64,000 bases of DNA from Anaerotignum faecicola (GCF_003865035.1 NZ_BHVZ01000014.1:186001-250000), one strand, 5' to 3'. Shown: positions 34,973-44,408, counted from the first letter of the stretch. The notes: a model not told the origin generated them from the sequence alone. Made by a program: numbers and translations.

Positions 34973-36247
34973 ATGAATGCCGGTTTGATTGTAATTATTT
35001 TGTTATTGGTATTATCCATTTTGGGTATTCCGATTTATCTTGCGTTGGGTATTGGCACACTGGTTGCCCTGAATATGGCAGATATGCCGTTTATCGTGCT
35101 TCCACAGAAGCTTTTTGCAGGCATGAACTCCAGCTCACTGCTGGCAATCCCGTTCTTTATGCTGGCAGGGAATATTATGTCTCGCAGTATTACAGGGAAG
35201 CTGATTGATGTTTCCAATGCCTTGATCGGTTGGATTAAAGGCTCTCTGGCGGTTGTTACCGTACTGGCATCTGCGCTGTTCGGTGCGATTTCCGGTTCCG
35301 GTGTTGCAACGGCATCTGCGGTTGGCGGCACAACCATTCCTGCCATGAAGGAGGAAGGCTATCCCGACCATTTCGCAGCGGCGATTTCCGGTATTGCGGC
35401 TATTCTGGGGCCTATCATCCCGCCTTCCATTACATTGATCGTATATGCGAGCATTACGGATTTGTCCGTATCCAAGCTGTTTGTCGGCTCTGTCATTCCC
35501 GGTATCCTGATGGCAGTCGGTCTGATTATTTATGCGCTGTTCTATGGTAAGAAGAATGACCTGCCTGCGCATGAGAGAAAATCTGCAAAAGAGGTTCTGC
35601 TTATTTTCAAAGACAGTATCTGGGCTCTGCTGATGCCCGTTATCATTCTGGGCGGTATTTTCGGCGGTATTTTTACACCAACGGAATCCGCAGCGGTTGC
35701 AGTTGTGTATGCGCTTCTGGTCAGCCTGCTGATTTATAAGGATATTAAGATTAAGGATATCCCCGGCATTTTCGTGGATGGTGCGATTTCTACAGCAACC
35801 ATTCTGATGCTGGTAGGGATTTCCAAATCCTCCGGTTATGTTATCACAACATCCGGTCTGCCTCATCAGGTTCTGGAGGTATTCAGCTCCTTTACCAATA
35901 GTACAGTTGTCATTCTGCTGCTGCTGAATATTCTGTTCCTGGTTATCGGTATGCTGATGGAGGCAAATGCAGCGATTATCATGATGACACCTATCCTGCT
36001 GCCTCTGCTGGATGCGTTTGGCATTGACCCTTTGCAGTTTGGTATCATGATGAGCTTCAACCTGTGTATCGGTCTGGTTACACCGCCGGTCGGCATCTGC
36101 TTGCTGATGACAAACCAGATTGCCGAGGCACGCTTTGTGCAAACGCTAAAATCGGTTATGCCAATGCTGCTCATCGGTGTTGTGGTGCTGATGCTGGTTA
36201 CTTATATTCCGCAGGTTACAACCTTCCTGCCGGGATTGATTAAATAA
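34973..36247 (+). CDS. TRAP transporter, large permease (DctM)
   Basis: 424 residues, very hydrophobic, with the DctM repeats (IPFFMLAGNIMSRSITGKLIDVSNALIGWIKG; ASSVGG-like GSGVATASAVGGTTIPAMKEEGYP; GIFTPTESAAVAVVYALLVSL). It is the sodium-driven channel of the tripartite system. It starts three bases after dctQ. Confidence 0.93.
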   Translation: MNAGLIVIILLLVLSILGIPIYLALGIGTLVALNMADMPFIVLPQKLFAGMNSSSLLAIPFFMLAGNIMSRSITGKLIDVSNALIGWIKGSLAVVTVLASALFGAISGSGVATASAVGGTTIPAMKEEGYPDHFAAAISGIAAILGPIIPPSITLIVYASITDLSVSKLFVGSVIPGILMAVGLIIYALFYGKKNDLPAHERKSAKEVLLIFKDSIWALLMPVIILGGIFGGIFTPTESAAVAVVYALLVSLLIYKDIKIKDIPGIFVDGAISTATILMLVGISKSSGYVITTSGLPHQVLEVFSSFTNSTVVILLLLNILFLVIGMLMEANAAIIMMTPILLPLLDAFGIDPLQFGIMMSFNLCIGLVTPPVGICLLMTNQIAEARFVQTLKSVMPMLLIGVVVLMLVTYIPQVTTFLPGLIK

Positions 36248-36302
36248 GATGTAAAAAATAAATAAGATGTAAAATAGATCTGAAAATGTAATTTTGAGAA
36301 AA

Positions 36303-36339
36303 GAAAATGCTGCATACTGCTTGGGTATGCAGCATTTTT
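36303..36339 (+). terminator. Terminator of the SDR-TRAP operon
   Basis: AAAATGCTGCATAC pairs with GTATGCAGCATTTTT. It ends just before the ribosome site of the hydrolase gene, so limited read-through could supply that gene. Confidence 0.85.
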
Positions 36340-36357
36340 CAGAAGGAGGGAACAGAG

Positions 36358-37125
36358 ATGCAGGAGCAGGTAAAGGCAACGTTTCTGGTAAATGCGGCGG
36401 TGCTTCTGGAGTTTCGGGGGACGAAGCTGCTAATCGACGGGATTTATGATGAAAACGGACATTGCTTCAGCAATCTTTCCGAAAGGCAATGGGAAAAGCT
36501 GAAGGCGGGCGAGGGAGAATTTGCGGGTATTGAGTATCTGCTGTTTACCCATGAGCATGGGGATCATTTTTCGCCGCAGAGGGTGGCGGAATATCTGGAG
36601 TACCGGCAGCCGAAGGCGATTTTCATGCCGAGAGACGGCTCTGCTGCCTTGCGGGCGTTGCAGAAAAAGGCGGAGGGGATGGGGATTCCGTGTGTTCTGC
36701 TGCATCGGGAATTATGCAGGAAAACCGTTTTTCGTCCGGAGCAGGAGATTCGTATCCGTGCCTTTCAGACCAGACATCTGGATAAGCTTTACTGGGATGT
36801 GCCGCATTTCTGTTATTTATTAGAGTGCGGCGAGAAGAAGCTGCTTTTTACGGCGGATGTGGATTTCACACAGGAGGATTTTTCTGCGGTACGAGGCATG
36901 GCGCTGGATGCGGTGTTTGTCAATCCGCTGATGAGCCACAGCGAGGAGGGCAAGGCATTATTTGCGGCAGGCGTATTGCAGACAAAGACGAAGATTGTTT
37001 ATCATATTCCCTTTGCAGGAGAGGATAAAATGATGATACGGAAGATTGTGGAGCAGGAAATGCGCGCAGGAAGGCAGGAAAATGCGCTGTTCTTTATGGA
37101 GGAAGGACAGACCTGCCTGATTTAA
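36358..37125 (+). CDS. Metallo-beta-lactamase-fold hydrolase
   Basis: 255 residues from the ATG at 36358 (AAGGAGGGAACAGAG). The metal site HxHxDH is at residues 65-70 (THEHGDHF), with ADVD supplying the bridging aspartate and a late His (VYHIPF). The layout is that of UlaG-like/RNase-Z-like small hydrolases. Terminators lie on both sides. A part in processing a lactone or thioester of the neighbouring pathway is possible but not shown. Confidence 0.8.
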   Translation: MQEQVKATFLVNAAVLLEFRGTKLLIDGIYDENGHCFSNLSERQWEKLKAGEGEFAGIEYLLFTHEHGDHFSPQRVAEYLEYRQPKAIFMPRDGSAALRALQKKAEGMGIPCVLLHRELCRKTVFRPEQEIRIRAFQTRHLDKLYWDVPHFCYLLECGEKKLLFTADVDFTQEDFSAVRGMALDAVFVNPLMSHSEEGKALFAAGVLQTKTKIVYHIPFAGEDKMMIRKIVEQEMRAGRQENALFFMEEGQTCLI

Positions 37126-37140
37126 GAAAAATAGGATTCT

Positions 37141-37182
37141 GAGGTTTTGTGATAAAAAATTCTGACAAGAACCTCTTTTTTT
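37141..37182 (+). terminator. Terminator of the hydrolase gene
   Basis: GAGGTT and AACCTC pair around a long loop and are followed by seven T. Confidence 0.6.
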
Positions 37183-37190
37183 AGACATCA

Positions 37191-37204
37191 TTTTGTATAC
37201 AAAA
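37191..37204. promoter_or_regulatory. Operator TTTTGTATACAAAA, copy 2
   Basis: Identical to the palindrome at 32387-32400, here about 80 bases upstream of the aco promoter. Confidence 0.65.
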
Positions 37205-37284
37205 GTAGTTTTATGAATTTTAAATAAAAATCAGAAATACATTCTGTAAATTACGCCAAAAAGGAAAAAAATGGCGGTATTGTA

Positions 37285-37346
37285 TTGACACATAAAAATT
37301 CTAATGATAAAATTTGAATACAAAATAAATAAAAAGAATACAAAAT
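37285..37346 (+). promoter_or_regulatory. Promoter of the aco operon with two variant operator sites
   Basis: TTGACA (37285-37290) and TAAAAT (37308-37313) are 17 bases apart. TTGAATACAAAAT (37314-37326) overlaps the likely start and AAGAATACAAAAT (37334-37346) follows one helical repeat later. Confidence 0.7.
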
Positions 37347-37364
37347 AAAGAAGGAGAGATACAA

Positions 37365-37841
37365 ATGATGCAATCCATCGAACATGCTGCAGGCAGCATA
37401 AAAAGAGTCGTTGCATTCCGCTTGAAGCCCGGTATGGATGTTTTGAAGGGCATCGAGGAGATTTGCAAAGCAGAAAATATTAAAAACGGCGTAATCCTCA
37501 GCGGGATTGGCAGTCTGGACGGTGCAGCCTTTTGTAATCCTGTTCCTTTGAAGGATAAAAAAGCAGGATACGGCTACGGAGAACCTACGATTCTGTATGG
37601 TCCCATTGAGCTGACTGCGGCAGCCGGCATGATCTGCCACGATGATGACGGCAACCTTCTGCTTCATGTACACATGAGCATGAGCGACCAGCACGGCACA
37701 GGGCATGGCGGTCATCTCATTGAAGGCACAAAGGTTCTGCTGACCACGGATATGGTGATTGCGGAGCTGGATGGGCTGGTTATGGGCAGAAGATTTGATG
37801 AGGAACTCGGGGTGCCTCTGTTTGCACCCAAGCAAAAATAA
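37365..37841 (+). CDS. PPC-domain (DUF296) protein, first gene of the aco operon
   Basis: 158 residues forming a single PPC/DUF296 domain: KRVVAFRLKPGMDVLKGIEEI at the start, GVILSGIGSLDGA, and the histidine motif HVHMSMSDQHGTGHGGHL that in bacterial members binds a metal. The function of bacterial PPC proteins is unclear; they form trimers and may be enzymes or ligand sensors. GAAGGAGAGATACAA precedes the ATG pair. Its place at the head of the operon suggests a job tied to the dehydrogenase substrate. Confidence 0.85.
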   Translation: MMQSIEHAAGSIKRVVAFRLKPGMDVLKGIEEICKAENIKNGVILSGIGSLDGAAFCNPVPLKDKKAGYGYGEPTILYGPIELTAAAGMICHDDDGNLLLHVHMSMSDQHGTGHGGHLIEGTKVLLTTDMVIAELDGLVMGRRFDEELGVPLFAPKQK

Positions 37842-37883
37842 AAAACATAAAAAGAATGAGAAAAAAGAAAGGTGTGAATCACA

Positions 37884-38885
37884 TTGGCTTCTAAAGGTAA
37901 AAAATATCCCAAGGAAATGCTTTTGGATATGTACAAAACAATGTTGAGTATCAGAGCATTTGAAACAAAAGCGGCAGAATGCTTCACAAAGGGTATGCTG
38001 GCAGGGAATATTCACCTGTGCATCGGGCAGGAGGCAGTGCCCACAGGTGCTTGCTATGCACTGGAACCCGAAGATTATATGACATCTACCCACAGAGGGC
38101 ATGGTCACTGTATCGCAAAGGGCGCATCTCTGGATAAAATGCTAGCAGAGCTGTTCGGTAAGAAAACAGGGTATTGTCAGGGTAAGGGCGGTTCCATGCA
38201 CATCGCGGATGTAGCAGGACTGCACAGCCTTGGTGCAAACGGTATCGTAGGCGCAGGTATTCCCATTGCGGCAGGCTCTGCACTGGTGTCCAAGATTAAG
38301 GGAGATAAGCATGTTACCCTGTGCTTCTTCGGTGACAGCGCATCCAATCAGGGTACCTTCCACGAAGCGGTAAATATGGCGGCGGCATGGAAGCTGCCTG
38401 TAGTATTCCTGTGTGAAAACAACAGCTACGGCGTTTCTGTTAATATCCATTCCGTAACCAATACGGATACGATTGCAGTGCGTGCGCAGGCGTATAACAT
38501 CCCCGGGAAAACGGTTGACGGCAACGATCCCGTTACTGTATATGAAGCAGTAAAAGAAGCGGTAGATTATGCAAGAGAGGGCAACGGTCCTTCTATCGTA
38601 GAGTGCATGACGTTCCGCCATCAGGGACATTATTGCGGTGACCCTGCAAATTATCGCCCTGCATCCTACATGGAGGAGGCGCATAAGAAGGACGCAATCC
38701 CCAATATGAGAAAGAGACTGTTGGATGGCGTGGCAACAGAGGAAGAAATTCTGGCTGTGGAAAAGGCAGTAGAGGATGAGATGGAAGCGGCTTATCAGTT
38801 TGCAAATGAATCCGCATATCCTGACCCTTCCGAAGCAACAACAGATGTATATTTCTCTGATAATGAAAGGAGCGTTGTAAGATGA
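37884..38885 (+). CDS. acoA: TPP-dependent dehydrogenase E1 alpha subunit (acetoin dehydrogenase type)
   Basis: 333 residues starting at TTG (37884) with AAAGGTG upstream; no in-frame ATG occurs until residue 12. The thiamine-diphosphate motif runs from GDSASNQGTFHE to ENN, and HRGHGHCIAKG and SRY-less NIPGKTVDGNDP are typical of the acetoin/branched-chain E1 alpha family. With AcoB it decarboxylates or cleaves the substrate and passes the acyl group to lipoyl-E2. The last bases overlap acoB (ATGA). Confidence 0.88.
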   Translation: MASKGKKYPKEMLLDMYKTMLSIRAFETKAAECFTKGMLAGNIHLCIGQEAVPTGACYALEPEDYMTSTHRGHGHCIAKGASLDKMLAELFGKKTGYCQGKGGSMHIADVAGLHSLGANGIVGAGIPIAAGSALVSKIKGDKHVTLCFFGDSASNQGTFHEAVNMAAAWKLPVVFLCENNSYGVSVNIHSVTNTDTIAVRAQAYNIPGKTVDGNDPVTVYEAVKEAVDYAREGNGPSIVECMTFRHQGHYCGDPANYRPASYMEEAHKKDAIPNMRKRLLDGVATEEEILAVEKAVEDEMEAAYQFANESAYPDPSEATTDVYFSDNERSVVR

Positions 38886-39862
38886 GTAAAAAATTGAGCA
38901 TCAGTAAAGCCATCGGCGAGGCTCTTCATGAGGAAATGGCAAGAGATGAAAATGTAATTATCATGGGCGAAGACATGGGTAAGATGGGGAATGTTTTCGG
39001 CATTACGGTTGGCTTTCAGGAGGAATTCGGTGAGAACCGCGTGTTTGATACCCCGATTTCCGAATCCGGCTTCTGTGGCATGGCAGTGGGGGCTGCAATG
39101 AGAGGGATTCGCCCTGTGGTAGAGTTGATGTATGATGACTTTATCACCGTTGCGGCAGATCCTATCATCAATCAGGCTGCAAAGATGAGATATATGACAG
39201 GCGGACAGGCAACCGTACCCATGGTATTGAGACTGCCCATGGGCGCAGGCAGAAGAAACGCAGGACAGCATTCGCAGTGCTTTGAAAATATTTTCTGCCA
39301 CACACCCGGTCTGAAGGTTGTGGCACCCTCCAGCGCGGAGGATGCAAAGGGCTTGCTGAAATCCGCGATTCGTGATGAGGACCCCGTTATCTTTATTGAA
39401 CATAAGCTGCTGTATGCAAAGAAGGAGCAGATTCCCGAAGGGGAATACACCATCCCTCTGGGTGTTGCGGATGTGAAAAGAGAGGGTACAGATATTACAA
39501 TCGTAACCTGGAGCCGTGAGGTATACTTCGCACTGGAGGCAGCGGAAGAGCTGGCGAAGGAAGGCATCAGCGCAGAAGTTCTGGATTTGAGAACACTGGT
39601 TCCTCTGGATTGGGATGCCATCGTGAAATCCGTTTCCAAGACACACAATGTAATCGTTCTGTCCGAAGAGGTAAAGCGTGGCAGCTATGCGGCTGAAATT
39701 TCCGCACAGATTGCAGAGGAGCTGTTTGATGAACTGGACGCACCCGTAGAACGTGTCTGCGGTCTGAATATTGTTTCTCCCTTCAGCCCTACATTGGAGG
39801 ATGAAAACTTCCCTCATCCCGCAGATATCGTAAAGGCAGTGAAAAAGGTTCTGAATAAATAA
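38882..39862 (+). CDS. acoB: TPP-dependent dehydrogenase E1 beta subunit
   Basis: 326 residues of the transketolase pyrimidine-binding family: NVIIMGEDMGKMGNVFGIT with the catalytic glutamate, RVFDTPISESGFCGMAVGAAM, and the C-terminal domain DLRTLVPLDWDAI. It forms the alpha2beta2 E1 with AcoA; translation is coupled by a four-base overlap. Confidence 0.9.
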   Translation: MSKKLSISKAIGEALHEEMARDENVIIMGEDMGKMGNVFGITVGFQEEFGENRVFDTPISESGFCGMAVGAAMRGIRPVVELMYDDFITVAADPIINQAAKMRYMTGGQATVPMVLRLPMGAGRRNAGQHSQCFENIFCHTPGLKVVAPSSAEDAKGLLKSAIRDEDPVIFIEHKLLYAKKEQIPEGEYTIPLGVADVKREGTDITIVTWSREVYFALEAAEELAKEGISAEVLDLRTLVPLDWDAIVKSVSKTHNVIVLSEEVKRGSYAAEISAQIAEELFDELDAPVERVCGLNIVSPFSPTLEDENFPHPADIVKAVKKVLNK

Positions 39863-39874
39863 GGAGGGAAAACC

Positions 39875-41107
39875 ATGGCTTTTGAAGTAAAGATGCCTCA
39901 GTTGGGGCTGACAATGGAAGAAGGCACAGTCACAAAATGGGTAAAACAGGAAGGCGACACGGTCAAGGCCGGTGATGTCATTCTGGAAATTACAACAGAT
40001 AAATTGACAAGCGAAGTAGAAAGCGAGCATGACGGCGTATTGCTGAAAATTGTAGCGCAGGAAGGCGAGGATATCCCCGTAAAGGGTCTGCTGGCATATA
40101 TCGGTGAAGCAGGCGAACAGGTTGGGGATGCACCCGCGGCAAAGGCAGAAGCACCTGCGGCTGAAGCGCCCGTGCCCGCAGCAGCACCTGCAGCACCTGT
40201 TGCACCTGTGGCAGGCGGCAGAATCAGAATTTCCCCTCTGGCAAAGAAAACAGCAGCAAAGCTGGGGGTAGATTATACAACAGTGGCAGGCTCCGGCCCT
40301 CTGGGCAGAATCGTGCAGAAGGATATTCTGGCGGCGGCAGAAGCTGCAAAAGCCGCACCTGCACCCGTAGCACAGGCGGCAGCAGAAAAGGCAGCGCCGA
40401 AGAAAACCGCACTGGAACTGATGGATGGCGACGAGGTTGTAAAGCTGGCAGGGATGAGAAAGGTCGTTTCCGAAAGAATGACAAAATCCGCACAGGAAAT
40501 CCCTACCGTTACGCAGAATGTCCGCATTGATGTGACAGAGCTGATGGCATTCCGTAAGAAGATTAACAATGACCTTGGCGTGAAATATTCTTTGAATGAT
40601 TATGTGCTGAAAGCAACGGCAAAGGCACTGAAAAATAACAAGCATATTCTGGTATCTATCGACGGTGACCAGATTATCAAGCGTGCGCATGTGAATATCG
40701 GTATGGCGGTTGCGCTGGAGGATGGTCTGATTGTGCCCGTTATCAAGGACGCGGATAAGATGAGTCTGGGCGAAATTTCCGAAGCAGCGAGAGATCTGGC
40801 AGAACGTGCAAGAACAAATAAGCTGTCGATGGACGAATATAAGGGCTCTACCTTCTCCATCTCCAATCTGGGTATGTTCGGCGTAGAAACCTTTAATCCT
40901 ATCATCAATCAGCCGGATGCAGGCATTCTGGGTGTCTGCGCAGTGCAGGATGAGCTGGTAATGGATGCAGAAGGCAACATCACAAAGAGACAGTTCATGC
41001 GCATTTCCTTTACATTCGACCATAGATTGATTGACGGTGCGACAGCAGCAAAATTTGAACTCGCTATCAAAGAGCTGTTGGAAAACCCCATGCAGATTCT
41101 GCTGTAA
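39875..41107 (+). CDS. acoC: Dihydrolipoamide acyltransferase E2
   Basis: 410 residues: lipoyl domain 1-80 with the modified Lys43 in TTDKLTSEV, an Ala/Pro linker, peripheral-subunit-binding domain (RISPLAKKTAAKLGV...GSGPLGRIVQKDIL), a second Ala/Pro linker and the catalytic domain ending in FDHRLIDGA with the active His and Asp. It takes the acetyl or acyl group from E1 to CoA and builds the core of the complex. AAGGAGGGAAAACC precedes the ATG. Confidence 0.92.
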   Translation: MAFEVKMPQLGLTMEEGTVTKWVKQEGDTVKAGDVILEITTDKLTSEVESEHDGVLLKIVAQEGEDIPVKGLLAYIGEAGEQVGDAPAAKAEAPAAEAPVPAAAPAAPVAPVAGGRIRISPLAKKTAAKLGVDYTTVAGSGPLGRIVQKDILAAAEAAKAAPAPVAQAAAEKAAPKKTALELMDGDEVVKLAGMRKVVSERMTKSAQEIPTVTQNVRIDVTELMAFRKKINNDLGVKYSLNDYVLKATAKALKNNKHILVSIDGDQIIKRAHVNIGMAVALEDGLIVPVIKDADKMSLGEISEAARDLAERARTNKLSMDEYKGSTFSISNLGMFGVETFNPIINQPDAGILGVCAVQDELVMDAEGNITKRQFMRISFTFDHRLIDGATAAKFELAIKELLENPMQILL

Positions 41108-41170
41108 CATCGGAAGAAAAAGAAGACAGAAATCAAGAGAAGAAACCTGAACGGACAGGAGGAATAGACT

Positions 41171-42883
41171 ATGGCAGTAGAGGTTAAAATGCCTCAGCTT
41201 GGGCTGACAATGGAAGAAGGCACGGTTTCCAAATGGGTAAAGCAGGAAGGCGATGCCGTAAAGGTTGGCGATGTTCTGTTGGAAATTACAACAGATAAGC
41301 TGACCAGCGAGGTGACAGCAGAAGCAGAAGGCACACTGATTAAAATCGTGGCACAGGAAGGCGAGGATGTACCCGTAAAGGGGCTTCTGGCATATATCGG
41401 CGAAGCAGGCGAGCAGGTTGGAGCAGCACCCGCACAGGCAGCACCCGCACAGGCAGCGGCTCCTGCGGCAGAGAAAAAGCCTGCCGGCGAAACGAAAGTA
41501 GCAGTTATCGGCGGCGGCCCCGGCGGTTATGTGGCAGCCATCAGAGCGGCACAGCTGGGCGGCAAGGTAACGCTGATTGAAAAGAATAAGCTCGGCGGCA
41601 CCTGTCTGAATGTCGGCTGTATTCCCACAAAGGCAATCCTGCATGCGGCAGAGGCGCTGACAGAAGCAAAGGAAATGGCGGAATACGGCATCCATATTGA
41701 AGTGAAAAATGTAGACTGGAAACAGGTGCAGGCAAAGAAAAATGCCATTACCGCACAGCTGGTAGGCGGTGTTACCGGTCTGATGAAGGCAAATAAGATT
41801 CAGGTTGTGGAGGGAACAGCATCCTTCGCATCCAAGGATACTCTGGCTGTCCTGAAAAAGGACGGTACAAAGGAAAACATGACATTTGATAAAATCATCA
41901 TCGCAGCAGGCTCCGTCCCCGCGGTGCCTCCCATTCCCGGGGTAAAGGAAAATGCAAACTGCGTAGATTCGACAGGCGCTTTGTCTTTTGAAGAAATTCC
42001 CAAAAGCCTTCTGGTCATTGGCGGTGGCGTAATCGGTATCGAACTGGCAACTGCGTACTCCAAATTCGGTACAGAGGTAACGGTGGTAGAAGCCGCACCT
42101 AAGCTGCTGCCCATGATGGATGGCGAGCTGACAGCACAGCTGCGCAAGCTGATGGAGGCAAAGGGCGTAAAGATTATGACAGATGCAAAGGTGCAGTCTG
42201 TAGAAGCGGCGGCAGTCGGTGCAAAGGTCAATGTAGAGATTGGCGGCAAGGTGCAGCCCTTTGCAGCAGAAAAGGTACTGGTTGCTGTCGGCAGAAGAAC
42301 AGATACAGAAGCCTTGGGCTTGGATGCGGTTGGCATTGCGAATGACAGAGGCCGTATCACAGTCAACGATAAAATGGAAACAAATGTACCCAATGTATAT
42401 GCCATCGGTGACTGTCTGGGCAAGGTTATGCTGGCGCACGTTGCATCTGCGCAGGGTGAAGTGGCAGCGGAAAATGCACTGGGAGAAAATGCGGTTTACA
42501 ACGGTGCAACCAACCCCTCCTGTGTATATACAGACCCCGAATTTGCAGGCGTTGGGCTGACAGAAGAAAAAGCAAAGGAAATGGGGATTGCATATCAGGT
42601 AGGCAAATTCCCTCTGATGGCAAACGGTAAATCTCTGATTATGAACGGCGGCGTTGGTAGCATTAAGTTCATCATCGGGACAGAATATAAAGAGGTTCTG
42701 GGGGTACATATTCTTGGCCCCAGAGCAACAGATCTGATTGGCGAATGTGCGCTGGCCATCGGTATGGAAGCGACCGTAGAGGATATTATTGCGGCAATCC
42801 ACGCACATCCCACCGTAACCGAAGCGGTCAGAGAAGCGGCTCTGGCAGCAGAGAAAAGAGCAATTCATATTCCCAATAAATAA
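41171..42883 (+). CDS. acoL: Dihydrolipoyl dehydrogenase E3 with N-terminal lipoyl domain
   Basis: 570 residues, longer than plain E3 because of an added lipoyl domain (1-80, Lys43) nearly the same as that of acoC. It is followed by an Ala/Pro linker and the FAD/NAD flavoprotein: GGGPGGY, redox cysteines Cys145 and Cys150 (GGTCLNVGC), and C-terminal HAHPTVTEA with the catalytic His. Such lipoyl-E3 fusions occur in clostridial complexes. It reoxidises dihydrolipoamide and makes NADH. The start follows GGACAGGAGGAATAGACT. Confidence 0.92.
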   Translation: MAVEVKMPQLGLTMEEGTVSKWVKQEGDAVKVGDVLLEITTDKLTSEVTAEAEGTLIKIVAQEGEDVPVKGLLAYIGEAGEQVGAAPAQAAPAQAAAPAAEKKPAGETKVAVIGGGPGGYVAAIRAAQLGGKVTLIEKNKLGGTCLNVGCIPTKAILHAAEALTEAKEMAEYGIHIEVKNVDWKQVQAKKNAITAQLVGGVTGLMKANKIQVVEGTASFASKDTLAVLKKDGTKENMTFDKIIIAAGSVPAVPPIPGVKENANCVDSTGALSFEEIPKSLLVIGGGVIGIELATAYSKFGTEVTVVEAAPKLLPMMDGELTAQLRKLMEAKGVKIMTDAKVQSVEAAAVGAKVNVEIGGKVQPFAAEKVLVAVGRRTDTEALGLDAVGIANDRGRITVNDKMETNVPNVYAIGDCLGKVMLAHVASAQGEVAAENALGENAVYNGATNPSCVYTDPEFAGVGLTEEKAKEMGIAYQVGKFPLMANGKSLIMNGGVGSIKFIIGTEYKEVLGVHILGPRATDLIGECALAIGMEATVEDIIAAIHAHPTVTEAVREAALAAEKRAIHIPNK

Positions 42884-43123
42884 AAATCAACAGTATAAAT
42901 ACAAAAAAACAAAAGATAAAGGATAAACAAAAGCTTGATGAACATAAGTGTTCACTTTTGAGATACACAGCGGCTGTGAGTCGGATTTGCAGCCGCCCCT
43001 CCCCTCTAAAGAGGGAGCAGGATTTAGCAAGACAAAATCTCCTTCATAACTCTTTTTTTGCGGCTGTGCTGAGCCCATAGCCGCATCCCTTTTAAGTTGT
43101 TACTTTAGACATATAACTATAAT
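42884..43123. other. Intergenic stretch after the aco operon
   Basis: No gene seen. It holds several small hairpins (CGGCTG/CAGCCG near 42971-42994, CCCTCT/AGAGGG near 43004-43018, GCGGCT/AGCCGC near 43062-43084), some of which may slow or end aco transcription. Confidence 0.4.
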
Positions 43124-43172
43124 AAAAGAAGATGCCTCGGCTGATTTCGTATCGGTCGGGGCATTTTCTTTT
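43124..43172. terminator. Terminator downstream of the aco operon
   Basis: AAAAGAAGATGCCTCG pairs with CGGGGCATTTTCTTTT; the T-rich arms suit either strand. Confidence 0.7.
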
Positions 43173-43249
43173 GCAAAATTTGGAGATACCAAAATAAAAA
43201 AGCCGCCCTGAAGGTGCGCCCGGATAAGAAACCTTGCATTCTGAAATGC

Positions 43250-43385
43250 TGAAAGCTACGGCTACTGCATCAGTTCCCCTTGACAGCCTAAGTCAAAGGA
43301 TGCCTGCGAGAAACTTCCTTGTATCCGCAGCCTTTCAGCTATTTCATTTTTTTCCTGTTTTCTTATTGGGACACACCTAAGGCGG
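43250..43385 (-). other. Possible structured RNA downstream of lplA
   Basis: On the minus strand GCTGAAAGGCTGCGG can pair with CCGTAGCTTTCAGC 60 bases later, enclosing CATCCTTTGAC/GTCAAGGGG, and a GCATT/AATGC hairpin follows. There is no convincing protein frame. No riboswitch family could be matched by eye. Confidence 0.35.
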
Positions 43386-43394
43386 CAAATCATA

Positions 43395-44390
43395 TTATTC
43401 ACTTTGCAGCAGAAGATTGAGAAAATCATTCTTCTCCAGTCCATGGAAATACTGTGCGATATCGAAATCGGCAAGGCGGCTTTCCAGAGCCTGATGCTCC
43501 AGCTTTGTGCCAATCAGTGCCTTGGCAAGGTCGGCAGAGTCCTTTACGCCGAAGAAATCGCCGAAGAACTGCAAATTGGTAATGCTGCCGTCCTCCGTAT
43601 TCATATGGACCTCGATTTTTCCGCAGCCCTCAAAGCGGCGGCTCTTTTCTACGCTGTAGGAGGGAGAAAAGCCGTAATTCCATTCCCACTTATCATAGCG
43701 TTCCTTTTTGATTTTTTCGATTTCAGCCAGCTCCTCTGCGGAGAATACATAGGGCTGAACATTTTCTTCTTTCAGAATGTATTTTAAGAGAAGCGTCTTG
43801 AATTGTGCCAGCGTAAAGCCCTCAGGCAGATAAGGCGCAATATTTGTCACTCTTGCTTTTACGGATTTTGCAGCCTTTGATTGGAATTTATCTGCGGAAA
43901 CATTCAGCACATCCGCAACAACGGAAAGGTCTGAATGAAACATCAGCGTGCCGTGGTGCATGATGCGGCCCTGCTTCAGATACTGGGAATTGCCGGAGAA
44001 TTTTTTCCCTTCAATGCTGATATCATTTCTGCCGTTGACCTCAGCAGGCACATCGAGAGAACGCAGCAGCTCTGCAATCGGCTGACAGAACAGACGAATA
44101 TCCAGATCGGTTGCATCCTTTGCGTTGAGAATAAATGTGAAGTTCAGATTCCCCAAATCATGATATACGGCACCGCCGCCGGAAAGTCGGCGGACAACGG
44201 AGATATGCTTTGCATCGGCAACCTTTTGATTGACCTCTGCAAAGGCGTTCTGATTTTTACCGATGACAACGGTGTTATCGTTCTGCCAAAGCATGAAGTA
44301 TTCCTGACTTCTGTCCATTCGGTCGAAAACATATTGCTCCAGAGCCAGATTAAAAGCAGGATTTGTGCTGGGGGATTCGATATAGACCAT
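43395..44390 (-). CDS. lplA: Lipoate-protein ligase A
   Basis: 331 residues from the ATG at 44390 (AAAGGAGGTACTATT). LplA hallmarks are RRLSGGGAVYHDLGNLNF, the lysine-region GRNDISIEGKKFSGNSQ, HHGTLMF and the C-terminal accessory domain. It activates lipoate with ATP and attaches it to lipoyl-domain lysines. The only lipoyl proteins in the window are AcoC and AcoL, and its upstream region carries the same TTGAATACAAA word as the aco promoter, so it very probably serves that complex. Confidence 0.93.
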   Translation of the reverse strand: MVYIESPSTNPAFNLALEQYVFDRMDRSQEYFMLWQNDNTVVIGKNQNAFAEVNQKVADAKHISVVRRLSGGGAVYHDLGNLNFTFILNAKDATDLDIRLFCQPIAELLRSLDVPAEVNGRNDISIEGKKFSGNSQYLKQGRIMHHGTLMFHSDLSVVADVLNVSADKFQSKAAKSVKARVTNIAPYLPEGFTLAQFKTLLLKYILKEENVQPYVFSAEELAEIEKIKKERYDKWEWNYGFSPSYSVEKSRRFEGCGKIEVHMNTEDGSITNLQFFGDFFGVKDSADLAKALIGTKLEHQALESRLADFDIAQYFHGLEKNDFLNLLLQSE

Positions 44391-44408
44391 AATAGTACCT
44401 CCTTTGTA

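Noticed and set aside
38795..42868. Uninterrupted 1357-codon frame antisense to the aco genes
   Set aside because: It is a by-product of codon bias in the well-expressed plus-strand genes; the Cys/His/Phe-rich translation matches no domain and it has no ribosome site.
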